Of a DNA stretch of 64,000 bases, positions 41,632-52,420 are shown piece after piece. The notes below the pieces were generated by a model. It was not told where the DNA came from and made no database searches. It worked only from the letters and a program-made list of their open reading frames with translations. The DNA is from Rhabditophanes sp. KR3021. Lineage: Eukaryota; Nematoda; Chromadorea; Rhabditida; Alloionematidae. The stretch covers positions 1,984,001 through 2,048,000 of the forward strand of contig CAUJLY010000003.1 in assembly GCA_963281155.1 (NCBI GenBank). Direction: 5' to 3'. Each line of letters opens with the position of its first letter. Within the stretch, counting starts at the first letter, position 1. The translations under genes were made by a program, and so were the position numbers.

Positions 41632-44600
41632 CTACTCAAATTTGATTCCTTGAGCCAATGGAAGTGTTTTTCCAAAATTAATAGTGCATGAAGATTGTCT
41701 CATGTATTGCTTCCATGATTCCCCTCCAGCTTCTCTTCCATTTCCAGTTCCTTTGGTACCTCCGAATCCAAGTCTAAAACAGACCGTAATTATTATACAA
41801 AACAGAAATAAATTATAGCTTTTTTGAACAATCCTCTTTTAGCGCTTTGATTGGCATACGTTTGATCAAAAATAGTGATTTAAACCAAAATTTCAGTAAT
41901 AACTCCCGCCAAATAGAAGTAAATTAGTGGTTTTAGTATATAAGGAGTATAAAAATACCATTAAATCATTTTAGTTAAAAGCTTTAATTCTTCTTCATTT
42001 AATTTTACTCAATTAAATAATATTGCTATTTCGATAGCAAAAAGCATAAATAACAAACATTCTGTTATATATTCCGTATCGAGATGTTAATATATATTTT
42101 GTTTGTAACTTAATGAGCTTTTTTTGACTCTAATATATGTGATGACAACGAATAGCTTGTAAATATACAAAACAAACTTACCCAATCTCGGCTCCTGACG
42201 TTCCTATGTTGACGTTGACAAGACCGCAATCACTTCCAGTTGGTCCCATCCATTTGAAGATATTGGAAGGGTCTTTGGTGAAAAGACTGCTTGAAAGACC
42301 TTGGTCGACCATGTTGTTTACTCTTACAGCTTCTTCGAATGATTGTACCTTAAGAACGTACAAAATTGGGGCGAAAGTTTCCTTTAAAATGACTTCGGCA
42401 TCGCACTTTAAATCGGTAATGATAGCTGCAACAATAAAGTTTTGTTAATATAGTCTTTTAAATGTCTTTTTAAATAGTTTTTTAGATGATCTTCTCAACT
42501 TGCAAATGGAGACTAATATGGACTTCGTCACTGACCTACACTATAAGGAAGCAAAAGAATTAGGCACACATTATCTATCCCTTCTTGACAAAGCCTCGGT
42601 TGCTCATCAAATCAAAAACCAGACACCTTTAAATTCTGTCAATTCTAAGAGCTACAGATGCAAAAAATGGCCAATAATTTTCCGAATCTCTCAAAATGCA
42701 TAGGAGGGAGAATTTTGTGTTAAAGAAGTGCACTGTCAGCATTGTCAATTTACTTTTGATTATCAATGCAATTGCTCCTCACACAAGGATGAAGGTGCTT
42801 CCCAACAACTACACTATGACAAACAAGAGTGTAACCAAGAATTTGAGACTGACGCTGTATTAGATGTAATTTGGTCGGAAAGACACAACCCATCCGCAGT
42901 CAACGAAGCATGCATATACCTTTTCATGGATCTAACAACAGCTGAGAAAGTGTTAACTGTGGACAATGTCTTTGATTTGTGTGAGAAATCAATTTTCTAT
43001 GTTGATGCATCTGAACTTGAAAAAATAATAGATAATCACTTTCACAAATCAAATGCTAAATTGGAAGAAACGATCTATTCGACAGAAAGAGAATAGAATG
43101 AGTCAAATTAAAAACGCTGGTTTAACGATGATAGTTGCGGTGTTGCCTGTCAGTGCTAAAGAAGCGGCCCATAACCTTGAATTCATTCCCATGAAACGTT
43201 ACAAGTGACCAATTACCAACTGTGGCCACGGCAAGTGTTCCATTAAAGAAACCTACCCTCTCAACTCAGAAAATGCCCGTAAAATCGGTGCTATCTTAGC
43301 TAGAAAGGTCTTTGGTGCAAGAGAAATTGCTGATACCAAATTTTAATTTTCTGTCTCTACTATAGTTTTTAATTATAGTTTTTTAATTGTCTATTTCATA
43401 GTAAACTTTTTTAATTTTGTTTCATAAATTACCCAAAATAAAGAACCAGTTAAGGGTATATAAAAAGTCAACTTACTTGGAACAACATAATTTCCGGGTC
43501 TGTCATCTAGTGCTTTTCCTCCGTAAGCAATTTTTCCCCCTTGAAGAATAGCTTCAGCAATTGAAGCCTTGAATTTGGAAACAGCAGCTTGATTGTGGAG
43601 TGGTCCAATTAAAGTAGCTGAGTCAGTTGGGTCTCCAACTCTGGTTTCCAATTGTCCATATGACTTCTTGACTCTTTCCAAAAGTTGGTCATAAACTTTC
43701 TCGTGAACGATTAAACGTCTAGTAGTGGTGCATCTTTGTCCAGCAGTTCCAATAGCTCCGAAAACAGTTGCTGGAACAACTAAGTCAAGATCGGCATCAT
43801 CCATAACGACTAAGGCATTATTTCCGCCCAATTCAAGGATATGTTTTCCGAATCTATGTTGAACTTGAGTCCCAACAATTCTTCCAACTTCAGTTGATCC
43901 AGTAAAACTGACCAATTTGATCTTGTCATCTTTAACCAAAGCTTGTCCAACATCTCCTTCTCCAGTAATCAAACTGCACAAAGCTGGATTGATATTATTT
44001 CTGATGAGAACTTTTTCAACCAATTTGATTGTTGCAATTGCGGTTAAGGGTGTTGATGGAGCAGGCTTCCATAAAACAGAGTTTCCACAAACTAAGGCAA
44101 TAGCATTATTCCATCCGTAAACAGCACATGGGAAATTGAAGGCAGAGATGACTCCCACAGTTCCAAGAGGATTGAAGCGTTCGTGAAGCTCGTGTTGGTG
44201 TCTTTCGGAAGGGACGATTTTTCCTAAAATATATTGTTAATGCTAAGGGGTTAATATTTTAATCAGCGCGAATGTTTTTCCCAATTTATCTAGCTAAGTT
44301 AATGTTACTTCAAAATGTAAGCATAGCATTTCTTAAAATATTTTGTCATCTCATTTACAGAGACTAATACGTATTTGTATTAACAATGTTAATGGCGATA
44401 ATTTAGATTAACTAACATTAGCCTCCTAGCGTAAGTCCTTATTTGAGAGTGTCTAAAAGCTATCCCCCCAAATTCTCAATTGATTACCAACCTTTGATTG
44501 AGAAGATGTTCGCACTCAAAGATGTGATTTCTACTGTCTTTTAATTAAACTTTCTGTTTTTTACGTCCAATAAAGTCAGTTTACTTACCGGCCATCATTC

Positions 44601-45093
44601 TTGACAGTCCTGTTGCATAATCACAAATGTCAACATACTCTTGAACTTCACCAACTCCTTCTGGCAAGATTTTACCCATTTCGAGAGAAATTAATTTTCC
44701 AAGATCATTGATGTTGGCTCTTAGTTCGTCTCCAATTTGTCTTACGATTTCTCCTCGCTTCGGGGCTGGAATATCGTACCATTCGAGGTAAGCAGCATCA
44801 CAAGCCTCGACTGTTAATTTGTAGTCGGCAACAGTTCCATTGCGTACTTTAGCGATAACTTCATTAGAAGCTGGGGCAATTGAATCAACAACTTCTCCGG
44901 TAGCGAACCACTTTCCTAAATAATTATAAAAGTAGATAAAGACAATTTATTGCTTACCATTGAAGACACCATTATTCTCCTCTCCCAATCCTAAATTCTT
45001 TAAATAGGCATACTCAGGTTTACTAATAAGGGACGCCATTCTTTTGTGTAACAAGTTAAAAGTCGCTTTGTTAGAAATGACGTTACGAAGCAT
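41632..45093 (-). CDS. ALDH7A1: Antiquitin, ALDH7A1 (alpha-aminoadipic semialdehyde dehydrogenase)
   Basis: NAD-dependent dehydrogenase of lysine catabolism, oxidising alpha-aminoadipic semialdehyde, in mitochondria and cytosol. Minus-strand exons 44958-45093, 44589-44915, 43477-44223, 42182-42425 and 41632-41773 join in frame to 531 residues, close to the family norm. The start ([19 protein letters not shown]) is basic and can serve as a mitochondrial presequence; an acceptor (TTTTAG) lies directly before the ATG, as at an SL site. Seen are [11 protein letters not shown], the NAD site FTGSTEVG, catalytic Glu in LELGGNNA (about 285), catalytic Cys in [12 protein letters not shown] (about 319), KETFAPILY and [19 protein letters not shown]. 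The 1051-nt intron (42426-43476) carries an antisense zinc-finger remnant. Confidence 0.97.
42506..43346 (+). pseudogene. Zinc-finger gene remnant nested antisense in the ALDH7A1 intron
   Basis: Plus-strand coding-like sequence inside the ALDH7A1 intron. From ATG 42506 the frame reads [20 protein letters not shown] to [17 protein letters not shown], a TAG (42701-42703), then in the same frame [31 protein letters not shown] and an acidic stretch to 43094. CQHC followed by 12 residues and His is the same finger spacing as in the P450 reductase nested gene. A second segment, 43098-43346 in another frame with a TGA at 43206, ends [20 protein letters not shown], like the tail KRISRIILDKIYLSKK of that gene. 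It is decayed by at least three breaks; the function is unknown. Confidence 0.5.
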
Positions 45094-46023
45094 CTAAAAT
45101 AAACTACAAATTGATTATATAAGGTTTTCTTATCTAATAAGCATAGTCACAAAAAGATAAACTATAACAAACTAATTACAAATACACTATTAATGTATGC
45201 GACCTTCGAATGCACAATCTAATAAGATCACTAACAAACTTGTGATCGAAAACTAACTTCATTTACATCAAATGATTGAGTATCTCAATTAGTAAAAAAG
45301 GTGGTGCCATAATTGGTTAGACATATTTATATTTAACTTCGAGCAAATCATCTAATCGTAAACAGCAATCAAGGGAAATGGTTAATTATGATTCATAATG
45401 GCGACAGGTTGTAAAAGTATATTTATGATGTTGTAAATATTCAAATTTGTTTTCCATTCTTGTACCATTTTTCCAATAACATCGATGTAAGAGATAGGCT
45501 AAGCCATCATAATTGTGCTTCCGGACATCCTAGTCAAAGGCTCAAAACTTACAAGACTTATACGATTTAATAGACTGGGGTGGAGTTAATACATTTAAAT
45601 GAGATGCCAGCTACCAACTATTGTTTACTTTTAAGGCTATATTTACATACAACCGTTTCCATTTATTTATTCACTGGACATTTCATTAATAATAAACGGA
45701 CTATTTTATTTTACCTCGCCAAAAAATAACATTAAGACAACGGCCTTCATTATTTAGTCGTCATAGCTATTAATTGTGGCTTGGCTTTTTTATTGTTTGT
45801 ATCATAAAAGCTTCTTATTTTCCTACGACATACATCTTATTACGACATTTAAAACATTTTCGATCTGATAAGTGTACTTTCCTTTCCCATAAACATATGT
45901 ACATTAAATACATTATTGTGATGACGTAAATGGGATAAACTTTCATTTTACGAAACTATAAATGTTAGCCTCATTTGTGATTGCTTATTATTGATTACCT
46001 TTATTATCGTTATAGTACTAACT
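45094..46023. other. Intergenic, divergent promoters
   Basis: About 0.93 kb between ALDH7A1 (-) and unc-119 (+); AT-rich, no gene or repeat recognised. Confidence 0.55.
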
Positions 46024-46794
46024 ATGTCAAAGGAATCTAAGTCCACTAACACACACAAAAGCGACCCTTCTAAGGTCCCAACAATTGACAGAAAAGGTTC
46101 CCAATCAGCCGAGGAGGCTAAGAAAGTGGAGGAAGCTTTGATGGCAAAAGTCAGGAATGGTGACAAGATAACCGTTGATGACATCAACTCTTTGACAACC
46201 ATTACTTCTGACTTCTTAACACCGGCTGGTCAAAACCTCTATGATATTGAGTTCACTCATTTTAAAGTTAGAGATGTGGTAACAGATACCGTCATTTTTG
46301 AGGTTAAAAAGCCGGGAGATAATGTCGAATATGATGATGAAGATGAGAGTGGCAATGAGGACGAAAGTGAGAAAGAAGATGACAATGAAATTAATTTGTC
46401 TGAATTAGAGCAATTCTTGACATCTCCAAAAAGCAGATTCGTTAGGTACCAATTTTCCCGAAAATTCCTCAAATTGAAAGATATCGGTGCTTACATTGAA
46501 TTCAAAGTAGGAGATGAGCCCATCAAAAACTTCGAAATGATCGAAAAACATTATTTTAAGGGAAAGCTCCTGAAATCCTTCCAATTCGCATTTGGGTTCT
46601 GCATGAGAAACTCCACAAACACAATCGAACATATCTACCAAGTTCCAAAACTGACAGACAAAGAAATTGACGAAATAGTCAAAGCTCCCTATGAAACTCG
46701 CAGTGACTCATTCTACTTTGTAGACAAAGTTCTTGTCATGCACAACAAAGCTGAATATGCCTATGAAGATGTTCCTCTCCAACAAATGCACTAA
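46024..46794 (+). CDS. unc-119: UNC-119 lipid-binding trafficking chaperone
   Basis: Intronless gene for 256 residues. UNC-119 binds acylated (myristoylated) peptides and delivers such proteins to membranes and cilia, in nematodes mainly in neurons. The PDE6D-like beta-sandwich is clear: ITVDDINSLTTITSDFL, YDIEFTHFKVRD, RFVRYQFSRKFLKLKDIGAY, FEMIEKHYFKGKLLKSFQFA, FGFCMRNSTNTIEHIY and PYETRSDSFYFVDKVLVMHN. An acidic insertion of about 35 residues (DDEDESGNEDESEKEDDNE, about 106-124) lies between strands where relatives have a short loop. The N-terminus is Ser/Lys-rich as usual. Confidence 0.97.
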   Translation: MSKESKSTNTHKSDPSKVPTIDRKGSQSAEEAKKVEEALMAKVRNGDKITVDDINSLTTITSDFLTPAGQNLYDIEFTHFKVRDVVTDTVIFEVKKPGDNVEYDDEDESGNEDESEKEDDNEINLSELEQFLTSPKSRFVRYQFSRKFLKLKDIGAYIEFKVGDEPIKNFEMIEKHYFKGKLLKSFQFAFGFCMRNSTNTIEHIYQVPKLTDKEIDEIVKAPYETRSDSFYFVDKVLVMHNKAEYAYEDVPLQQMH

Positions 46795-46971
46795 CTAAAT
46801 AACATATGATCTCAACCTAAAGTATATATTTTGCCATGCAAGAAGACTTTAAATATGCAGCTTAATTTGGATATTCTTTTTAAATAATATTGTTGAATTT
46901 TAAATAAAACTCGTATCAAAATAAATAATATAACACATAATTTTATTGATATTAAAATAAATTAAAGCAAT

Positions 46972-48123
46972 TTAACAGGACGGACATATTTGTAAGGAAT
47001 CATGAACGAAATAATCACATTCAGCGCAGAAAGCTTTCTTGCATTCACGACATTGATAAGCCATTTCATCGACCATTTCACGGGTGCAGGAAAAGCAAAT
47101 ACTGCCACTTGACACTTTCGCTTCTTGAAAAGCCTTTAATGGAAGCATATTAGTGAACGCCTTCGTTAAGAGAGGAGCTGAAGCCAGTAAACTATGACAA
47201 ATTCTGCATTCCACAGGAACAGAACAGTATCTTGCACCGCATTTGATACATAAGTAACCATACCCAATTTCCCCCTCAGCTTCACATTTTCTATGACATT
47301 GACACAAAATTTTGGTGGTTATCTTTTGATAGGTAGGAAATCCAACCATAATCATATCTGCATCCGATCCTTCTCTGATAACGGGAGGCCTCACAAACTC
47401 CGCAACGGACAATTCAAGATGATCTTTGTCGAGAATAACTTTATATTGCCCTCCTGTTTGAACGCAAACGGTGTTTGTAATATGAAGAAAAGCAGATAGA
47501 GAAAGTCCTGAAACTCTGATATTTTTGCTTATCATGACTTCCATCGTAGTGAAAATGTCATCCGCATCACACGTAGCCAAAGCTGCCTGAACAACTAAGA
47601 TTTCTCTAGAGGTGTGAATGGGATAAGCTTGTAAGTTTCTGTAGGCAAGATGTAATCCATTTTGAAGGGAAAATTCACCTCTACAATCATGCCTTTTGAT
47701 ATTCTTGATTGAGTCTTTTAGTTTGGCTATGTTTCCTGTCAAAGGACAAAGCTTTTCACATTTTTTATCTCTGCAGCCTACGATCCCTAGTTGCGAAATT
47801 GGGTTCTGGGCAAAGTAGTTGTCGATGAAAGTGTTTATGGCTGCGATAGTTGCTTCGATTCTCGAAGGTTGCATGGCTTTGTGAGACATTGCTTCAGACA
47901 TGTCTAAGACAATGTAAAGATATCTTAAAACTCCGATTCTGCATCTCTCAGGTTTGTCTTTAATTCTGTTTTTTCGCCTTTCCTCTTCAATAACCTTTTT
48001 GATGGCTAATTCGATGGAACCATTCGCATCTTCTTGAATGTTGGGGTCATTAATAGCGTCCGTGTAAGCTTTTTCCCAGGCGTAACCTTGCTCCAGGTCT
48101 TCGTCATTCAACTCCGTATTCAT
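46972..48123 (-). CDS. GTF2H2: TFIIH subunit p44 (GTF2H2/Ssl1)
   Basis: Core TFIIH subunit that stimulates the XPD helicase in nucleotide excision repair and transcription initiation; nuclear. Intronless, 383 residues, the usual length. It has an N-terminal acidic lead, a von Willebrand A domain (LYIVLDMSEAMSHKAMQPSR, about 68-240), a zinc-binding region (CHRKCEAE, CIKCGARYCSVPVECRIC) and a C-terminal RING-like domain (CFSCTREM, CRECKKAFCAECDYFVHDS, CPSC). An acceptor TTTAG sits 4 nt before the ATG, and the XTBD gene ends 136 bp upstream on the same strand, so it is probably the downstream gene of an operon. Confidence 0.96.
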   Translation of the reverse strand: MNTELNDEDLEQGYAWEKAYTDAINDPNIQEDANGSIELAIKKVIEEERRKNRIKDKPERCRIGVLRYLYIVLDMSEAMSHKAMQPSRIEATIAAINTFIDNYFAQNPISQLGIVGCRDKKCEKLCPLTGNIAKLKDSIKNIKRHDCRGEFSLQNGLHLAYRNLQAYPIHTSREILVVQAALATCDADDIFTTMEVMISKNIRVSGLSLSAFLHITNTVCVQTGGQYKVILDKDHLELSVAEFVRPPVIREGSDADMIMVGFPTYQKITTKILCQCHRKCEAEGEIGYGYLCIKCGARYCSVPVECRICHSLLASAPLLTKAFTNMLPLKAFQEAKVSSGSICFSCTREMVDEMAYQCRECKKAFCAECDYFVHDSLQICPSC

Positions 48124-48259
48124 TCTTCTAAATGATGGTTATAAAGTTATTTAAAAAATGACAGATAGAATAGTGAGTAAAAACTCGTTTAAAACAAGAA
48201 GGTTAATTAAAAAATTACATTACAGCATAATTAAAAAATAGAACAATAAAAAATATTAA

Positions 48260-48763
48260 TTAATAGTGATTGTTGCGTGAATTATTTTTTCGAGGAGCTT
48301 CTTGAGCATAATAATCATTACTATATCTAGTTTTCTTTGGATTTGGTTCCTCATCATTGTACCCTCCTTGTTGATAAACGATTTTCTTAGGCACCCACGT
48401 TGCCTTGTAGGCACCTTCGGGAACATCTTCCTCTTCGCTTTCCACAAATTGAATGTCTGGCTTTTCAATTAGTTGAAGCTTCTCACCCGCAAATTTCTTC
48501 CTATTAGCTGCGGAAAGGTTCGTTAACTGTCTTTTTTCCTTTTTAAGTCTCTGAAGATCAATACCAACAGCTAAGGCTTTTACACGCTCAATTACTTCAT
48601 CACTGTAAGAACAACGCATCAAATAATGATTGACAAAGACTCTTGACAGCATTATCAATATTTTCTTAGGAACATCATCGAGATTTTTCTTGAGAAAGGC
48701 TTCGCGCATCATCCACTCTGTTTCGGTTTCATGTGGATTTTTGCATGCGTCTACCCAAGCCAT
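48260..48763 (-). CDS. paxt-1: XTBD protein, PAXT-1/CDKN2AIP-like
   Basis: 167-residue protein with an N-terminal XRN2-binding (XTBD) domain, about residues 10-70 (ETETEWMMREAFLKKNL, VFVNHYLMRCSYSDEVIERV, KALAVGI). It matches the domain of human CDKN2AIPNL and C. elegans PAXT-1, which binds and stabilises the nuclear 5'-3' exonuclease XRN2. The rest is basic, then acidic (VESEEEDVPEGAYKATW), ending in an Asn/Arg-rich tail. It is intronless, with acceptors (TTTTTAG, TTTAG) within 15 nt before the ATG. It is the probable first gene of an operon with TFIIH p44. Confidence 0.85.
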   Translation of the reverse strand: MAWVDACKNPHETETEWMMREAFLKKNLDDVPKKILIMLSRVFVNHYLMRCSYSDEVIERVKALAVGIDLQRLKKEKRQLTNLSAANRKKFAGEKLQLIEKPDIQFVESEEEDVPEGAYKATWVPKKIVYQQGGYNDEEPNPKKTRYSNDYYAQEAPRKNNSRNNHY

Positions 48764-49835
48764 TGTTTTACTAAACTAAAAACAAACAATTAATTATTGG
48801 AAGGCGGCAAACTATGAAATTAATAAGATGATGATGAAATAATAGAGCAAATACAATCTAATCAAATGAACCTAATTTTAAATTCAAACATCTTTACTCC
48901 ACTCTGTTTGTAAACTTTTCCGGCCAAGATGTTGCCGGTCTCATTTTTGAACATTCCACCTGTTTGATACAAAAATTGATGATTACTCTTACATAGATGT
49001 TGTTGCCATTTTTTATTATTTTAGTTCTTTCCCTCATTGAATGGTAATTAATAATTTTTAAAATAACAATCCCAATAAATAACAATTTTGGGCTGTTTAC
49101 TTGTACGAACTTCAGCACATTTATTTTTCAGCAAACACAAATAGTGTTTTCGTAACATAACTCTATTTATAAAAAATATGCATCTATAAATAAAAATATC
49201 TACATTCTCTTTTCTCTCATTTGATGAATCAATTGCCTTTAGATACAAATAATAATAGTAGCGAGATGTTGTCGGTTCTTTTATTTTTATCTTAGCAATT
49301 GTGCCATTCTACTAAGTTTCAACTTATTACTTTTTTTGCTGTAATAATACGTGAGAGAAAGATGATAGTGTTTAGTTTTTAATTTAAGTTGATCTTTCCA
49401 TACTAAAAATGTGTTACTTTTGTGAAATAACACATCTCTATAACCAAATTGTTGACTTGCTTGTAGGCTACAGCATGATTATTATACTACATTTTTGTTT
49501 TTAGATGTAAATTATTGCATCACTTCTATACACACTACAAACACATTCTCTCTATTTATTTTTTCATCGATCTTCATAATAAGATGTTGTGTCTTGATGG
49601 TAGTTAAGATCACATCTTAAAAACTACCTTGTTGCATTTTAGTCATGACTATTTATGATAGTTTATAGTGCTCATACTAAAGTTGTATATAAATACAAAT
49701 TCTTTAGATTCATTACCATCGCACCAACTATCACAAAACTCCTATTTTTATTGTTGCTAATTTTAATTAATTTAGAAAAGAAATATTCTTTCCTTATATT
49801 ATTTTGCTAAAAGAACTATACAAACTAGTGTAATC
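48764..49835. other. Intergenic
   Basis: About 1.07 kb between the XTBD gene (-) and glycerol-3-phosphate dehydrogenase (+). A minus-strand fragment near 48870-48960 (after TTTGTATCAAACAG) reads GMFKNETGNILAGKVYKQSG and may be a short exon remnant. The rest is AT-rich. Confidence 0.4.
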
Positions 49836-51312
49836 ATGGGAGGCAAGAAAGTCGCTATTATTGGGTCAGGTAATTGGGGTTCCGCAATATCTCGCATAGT
49901 TGGAGAAACAACCAAAAAATACACTGATGATTTTGATGAAATAGTTAAGATGTGGGTTTTTGAAGAGAAAGTAGACGGAGAAAATTTGTCTGAAATCATC
50001 AATACCCGTCATGAAAATGTCAAGTATTTGCCCGGAAAGAAGCTACCAGAAAATATTTTGGCTGTTACTGATGTAGTGGAAACATGTCGTGATGCCGATG
50101 TCTTGATATTTGTCGTTCCTCATCAATTTGTGGCCAGAATTTGCAACCAATTGAAAGGAAACATCAAGCCACATGCTAAAGGAGTTTCTTTGATTAAAGG
50201 ACTTGCCGTTAAGAAAGAATCTGCATCGGGAATTCATCTAATCAGTGAAGAAATTAACGAAATTTTGGGAATTAGATGTTCAGTCCTTATGGGAGCTAAT
50301 TTAGCCCATGAAGTTGCTGCTGACAATTTTTGCGAGGCTACAATTGGTAAGTAACTAATACTTGAATATAATTATCATAATAATACCTTGTAGGATGCCT
50401 CGGAAATGAAGCCACCACAGGAATTATGCTAAAGAAGCTTTTCCACACCGACAACTTCAGAATTACTGTCGTAGCTGATTCACACACCGTTGAACTTTGT
50501 GGAGCTTTGAAAAATATTGTTGCATGTGCAGCTGGATTCAGTGATGGACTAGGATACGGAGACAACACAAAAGCTGCCATCATTAGACTAGGCTTGATGG
50601 AAATTACTAGATTCGTTGAACGTAAGTTAGCTGGTTTTGTAAATATTTATTAAAATACACTTTAATCAACAATATGACCTTCTACATATCATAAGGCTAT
50701 GCAATTGTAGTTATTATCTCATTGATCTCCATTACATTCTTTTTTCTTTTCGAATTCTTCAATTATTAACTCATCTTTCACATTCCTTTCTTAAACATCT
50801 TCCTCCATTCTTTCCTCCCTAGATGTGGCTTCATCAGCGGGTGGCGCACGAACAACATTAGTAATAGCTGGGCCTAAATAAGCTATGTTTAAGATATAAT
50901 AATAATCTAGCTGAAAGTAAATTTATGTTTAAATCTAAATGTTAAAAATTAAAACCGTTTAATAATTGTACATATATTTATAGACTTTTACCCAGGCTCT
51001 AACCTATCAACTTTCTTCCAGTCTTGTGGAATTGCCGATTTAGTTACCACCTGTTACGGAGGAAGAAATAGAAAAGTTTGCGAAGAATTTGCCAAAACCC
51101 GCAAGCCAATCAAGCAAATCGAGGAAGAAATGCTAAATGGCCAATCAGCCCAAGGAATTCTAACAGCTGATGAAGTCGCTGAAATGCTTACCTTCAACAA
51201 AGTAACTGAGAAATTCCCCCTTTTCATGGGAGTCGACAAAATCTGCAAAGCACAAATCAAACCGGAAGAATTAATTAATTGCCTTAGAAATCACCCAGAA
51301 TATGACAGATAA
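49836..51312 (+). CDS. gpdh: NAD-dependent glycerol-3-phosphate dehydrogenase
   Basis: Cytosolic enzyme interconverting dihydroxyacetone phosphate and glycerol 3-phosphate with NADH, linking glycolysis to lipid and glycerol synthesis. Exons 49836-50346, 50394-50621 and 50984-51312 give 355 residues, the family length. Seen are the Rossmann motif [13 protein letters not shown] (about 8-20), [26 protein letters not shown], the substrate/catalytic region [20 protein letters not shown] and the C-terminal [13 protein letters not shown] ... [10 protein letters not shown]. Intron 2 is 362 nt, longer than most; an acceptor inside it (CCCTAG, about 50821) precedes about 18 open codons that would end the protein early if used. 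Its stop is 58 bp from the convergent thymidylate kinase. Confidence 0.97.
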
Positions 51313-51370
51313 ACGTCTATATTTTATTTTATGTGTAACATTTTTGAAAGAAATAAAAGTATGTATTTAT

Positions 51371-52120
51371 TTAAATTAGGTCACTTTTTTTGAAATAACG
51401 GAAAGGTTCCTTCTCCTTTTCGATTATTTGGGTAGCGATTGTTTTGACATCGTTGAAAATTGAGTCTATATCGCGTTCAGCGTTGATAATGATCTAAACT
51501 CATACATTAATTTCAATTGTTATTCCAATAATTTACCTTTGAAACGTTGTCGTCCTTCTTCTGTTCCATCAATCCTTTCATAACTGAATACACACGTTGC
51601 TGAAACTCGACTTTTTCAAAAACTTCATCTCCGTATCCAGATCTATTTCCAGCACTCGCAGGACTTAAATCAAAGAACATGATGACATCAGGAGCCAATA
51701 ATCCTTCATCCACTGAAACGACCCAATCTTTCTCCAGTCCCTTTGCCAAAGAATAGGCAATTCCCGAATAAACATATCTGTCGGCAATTACATTAACTCC
51801 CTCAGACAAAAGTCTTTCTAGATCTTCTTTCATTTCCCATCTATTAGCAGAAAACACCAGGTGCATTGTTTTCTTGCTTTGATCAATATCTGTAGCTGTT
51901 TGAAGAAACTCATTAATAGCTTTACCAGTAATTGGTAAATCACGGTCTAAAATCAATTTGGAACTATTAAACTTTAGACAAATAAACACTTACCCGGGAT
52001 TCGGCGTACATGCGTTTTGAAGTTGGAATTAATTAGAAATTCGGCAAGTTTTTGGGATTGAGTGGTCTTGCCACTTCTGTCAATACCCTCAAGAACAATA
52101 AAGGCTCCTCTCTTAGTCAT
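51371..52120 (-). CDS. DTYMK: Thymidylate kinase
   Basis: Phosphorylates dTMP to dTDP in dTTP synthesis. Minus-strand exons 51994-52120, 51537-51946 and 51371-51493 give 219 residues (human 212). The start is MTKRGAFIVLEGIDRSGKTT, with the P-loop GIDRSGKTTQ at about 12-21. Then come the LVFSANRWE motif, the DR motif in ADRYVYSGIAYS, and a lid-like segment rich in Gly/Ser/Arg (SAGNRSGYGDEVFE). Introns are 47 and 43 nt. It is divergent from the SLX4-like gene with 300 bp between the starts. Confidence 0.95.
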
Positions 52121-52420
52121 CTCAAAAGTGAATAAGTTAAAATGGATAAGTCGTTACAAAGAAAGGGTGATTATCGTCTTAATCTTTTTATCTATCAGAA
52201 TGACCTACTTTCTAATGTTGATAAAAAATACTACATATATTAGGTCATATGAGATTAGATTATGGATTTGATCTAGCTAACTTACATTTAAATGCGCAAG
52301 ACCACTTATCTGTTTCTTTTAACACGAAAGGTAATTTCTTTGTCTGGAAAGGTGTTTACTTATCGGGCGCTTAATTATTGCTAAGTGCATATTCAAATGA
52401 TTTTAGTGTAGCATCACAAT
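52121..52420. other. Short divergent promoter region
   Basis: 300 bp between thymidylate kinase (-) and the SLX4-like gene (+). ATTTTAG (52400-52406) 14 nt before ATG 52421 is a likely trans-splice acceptor. Confidence 0.45.
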
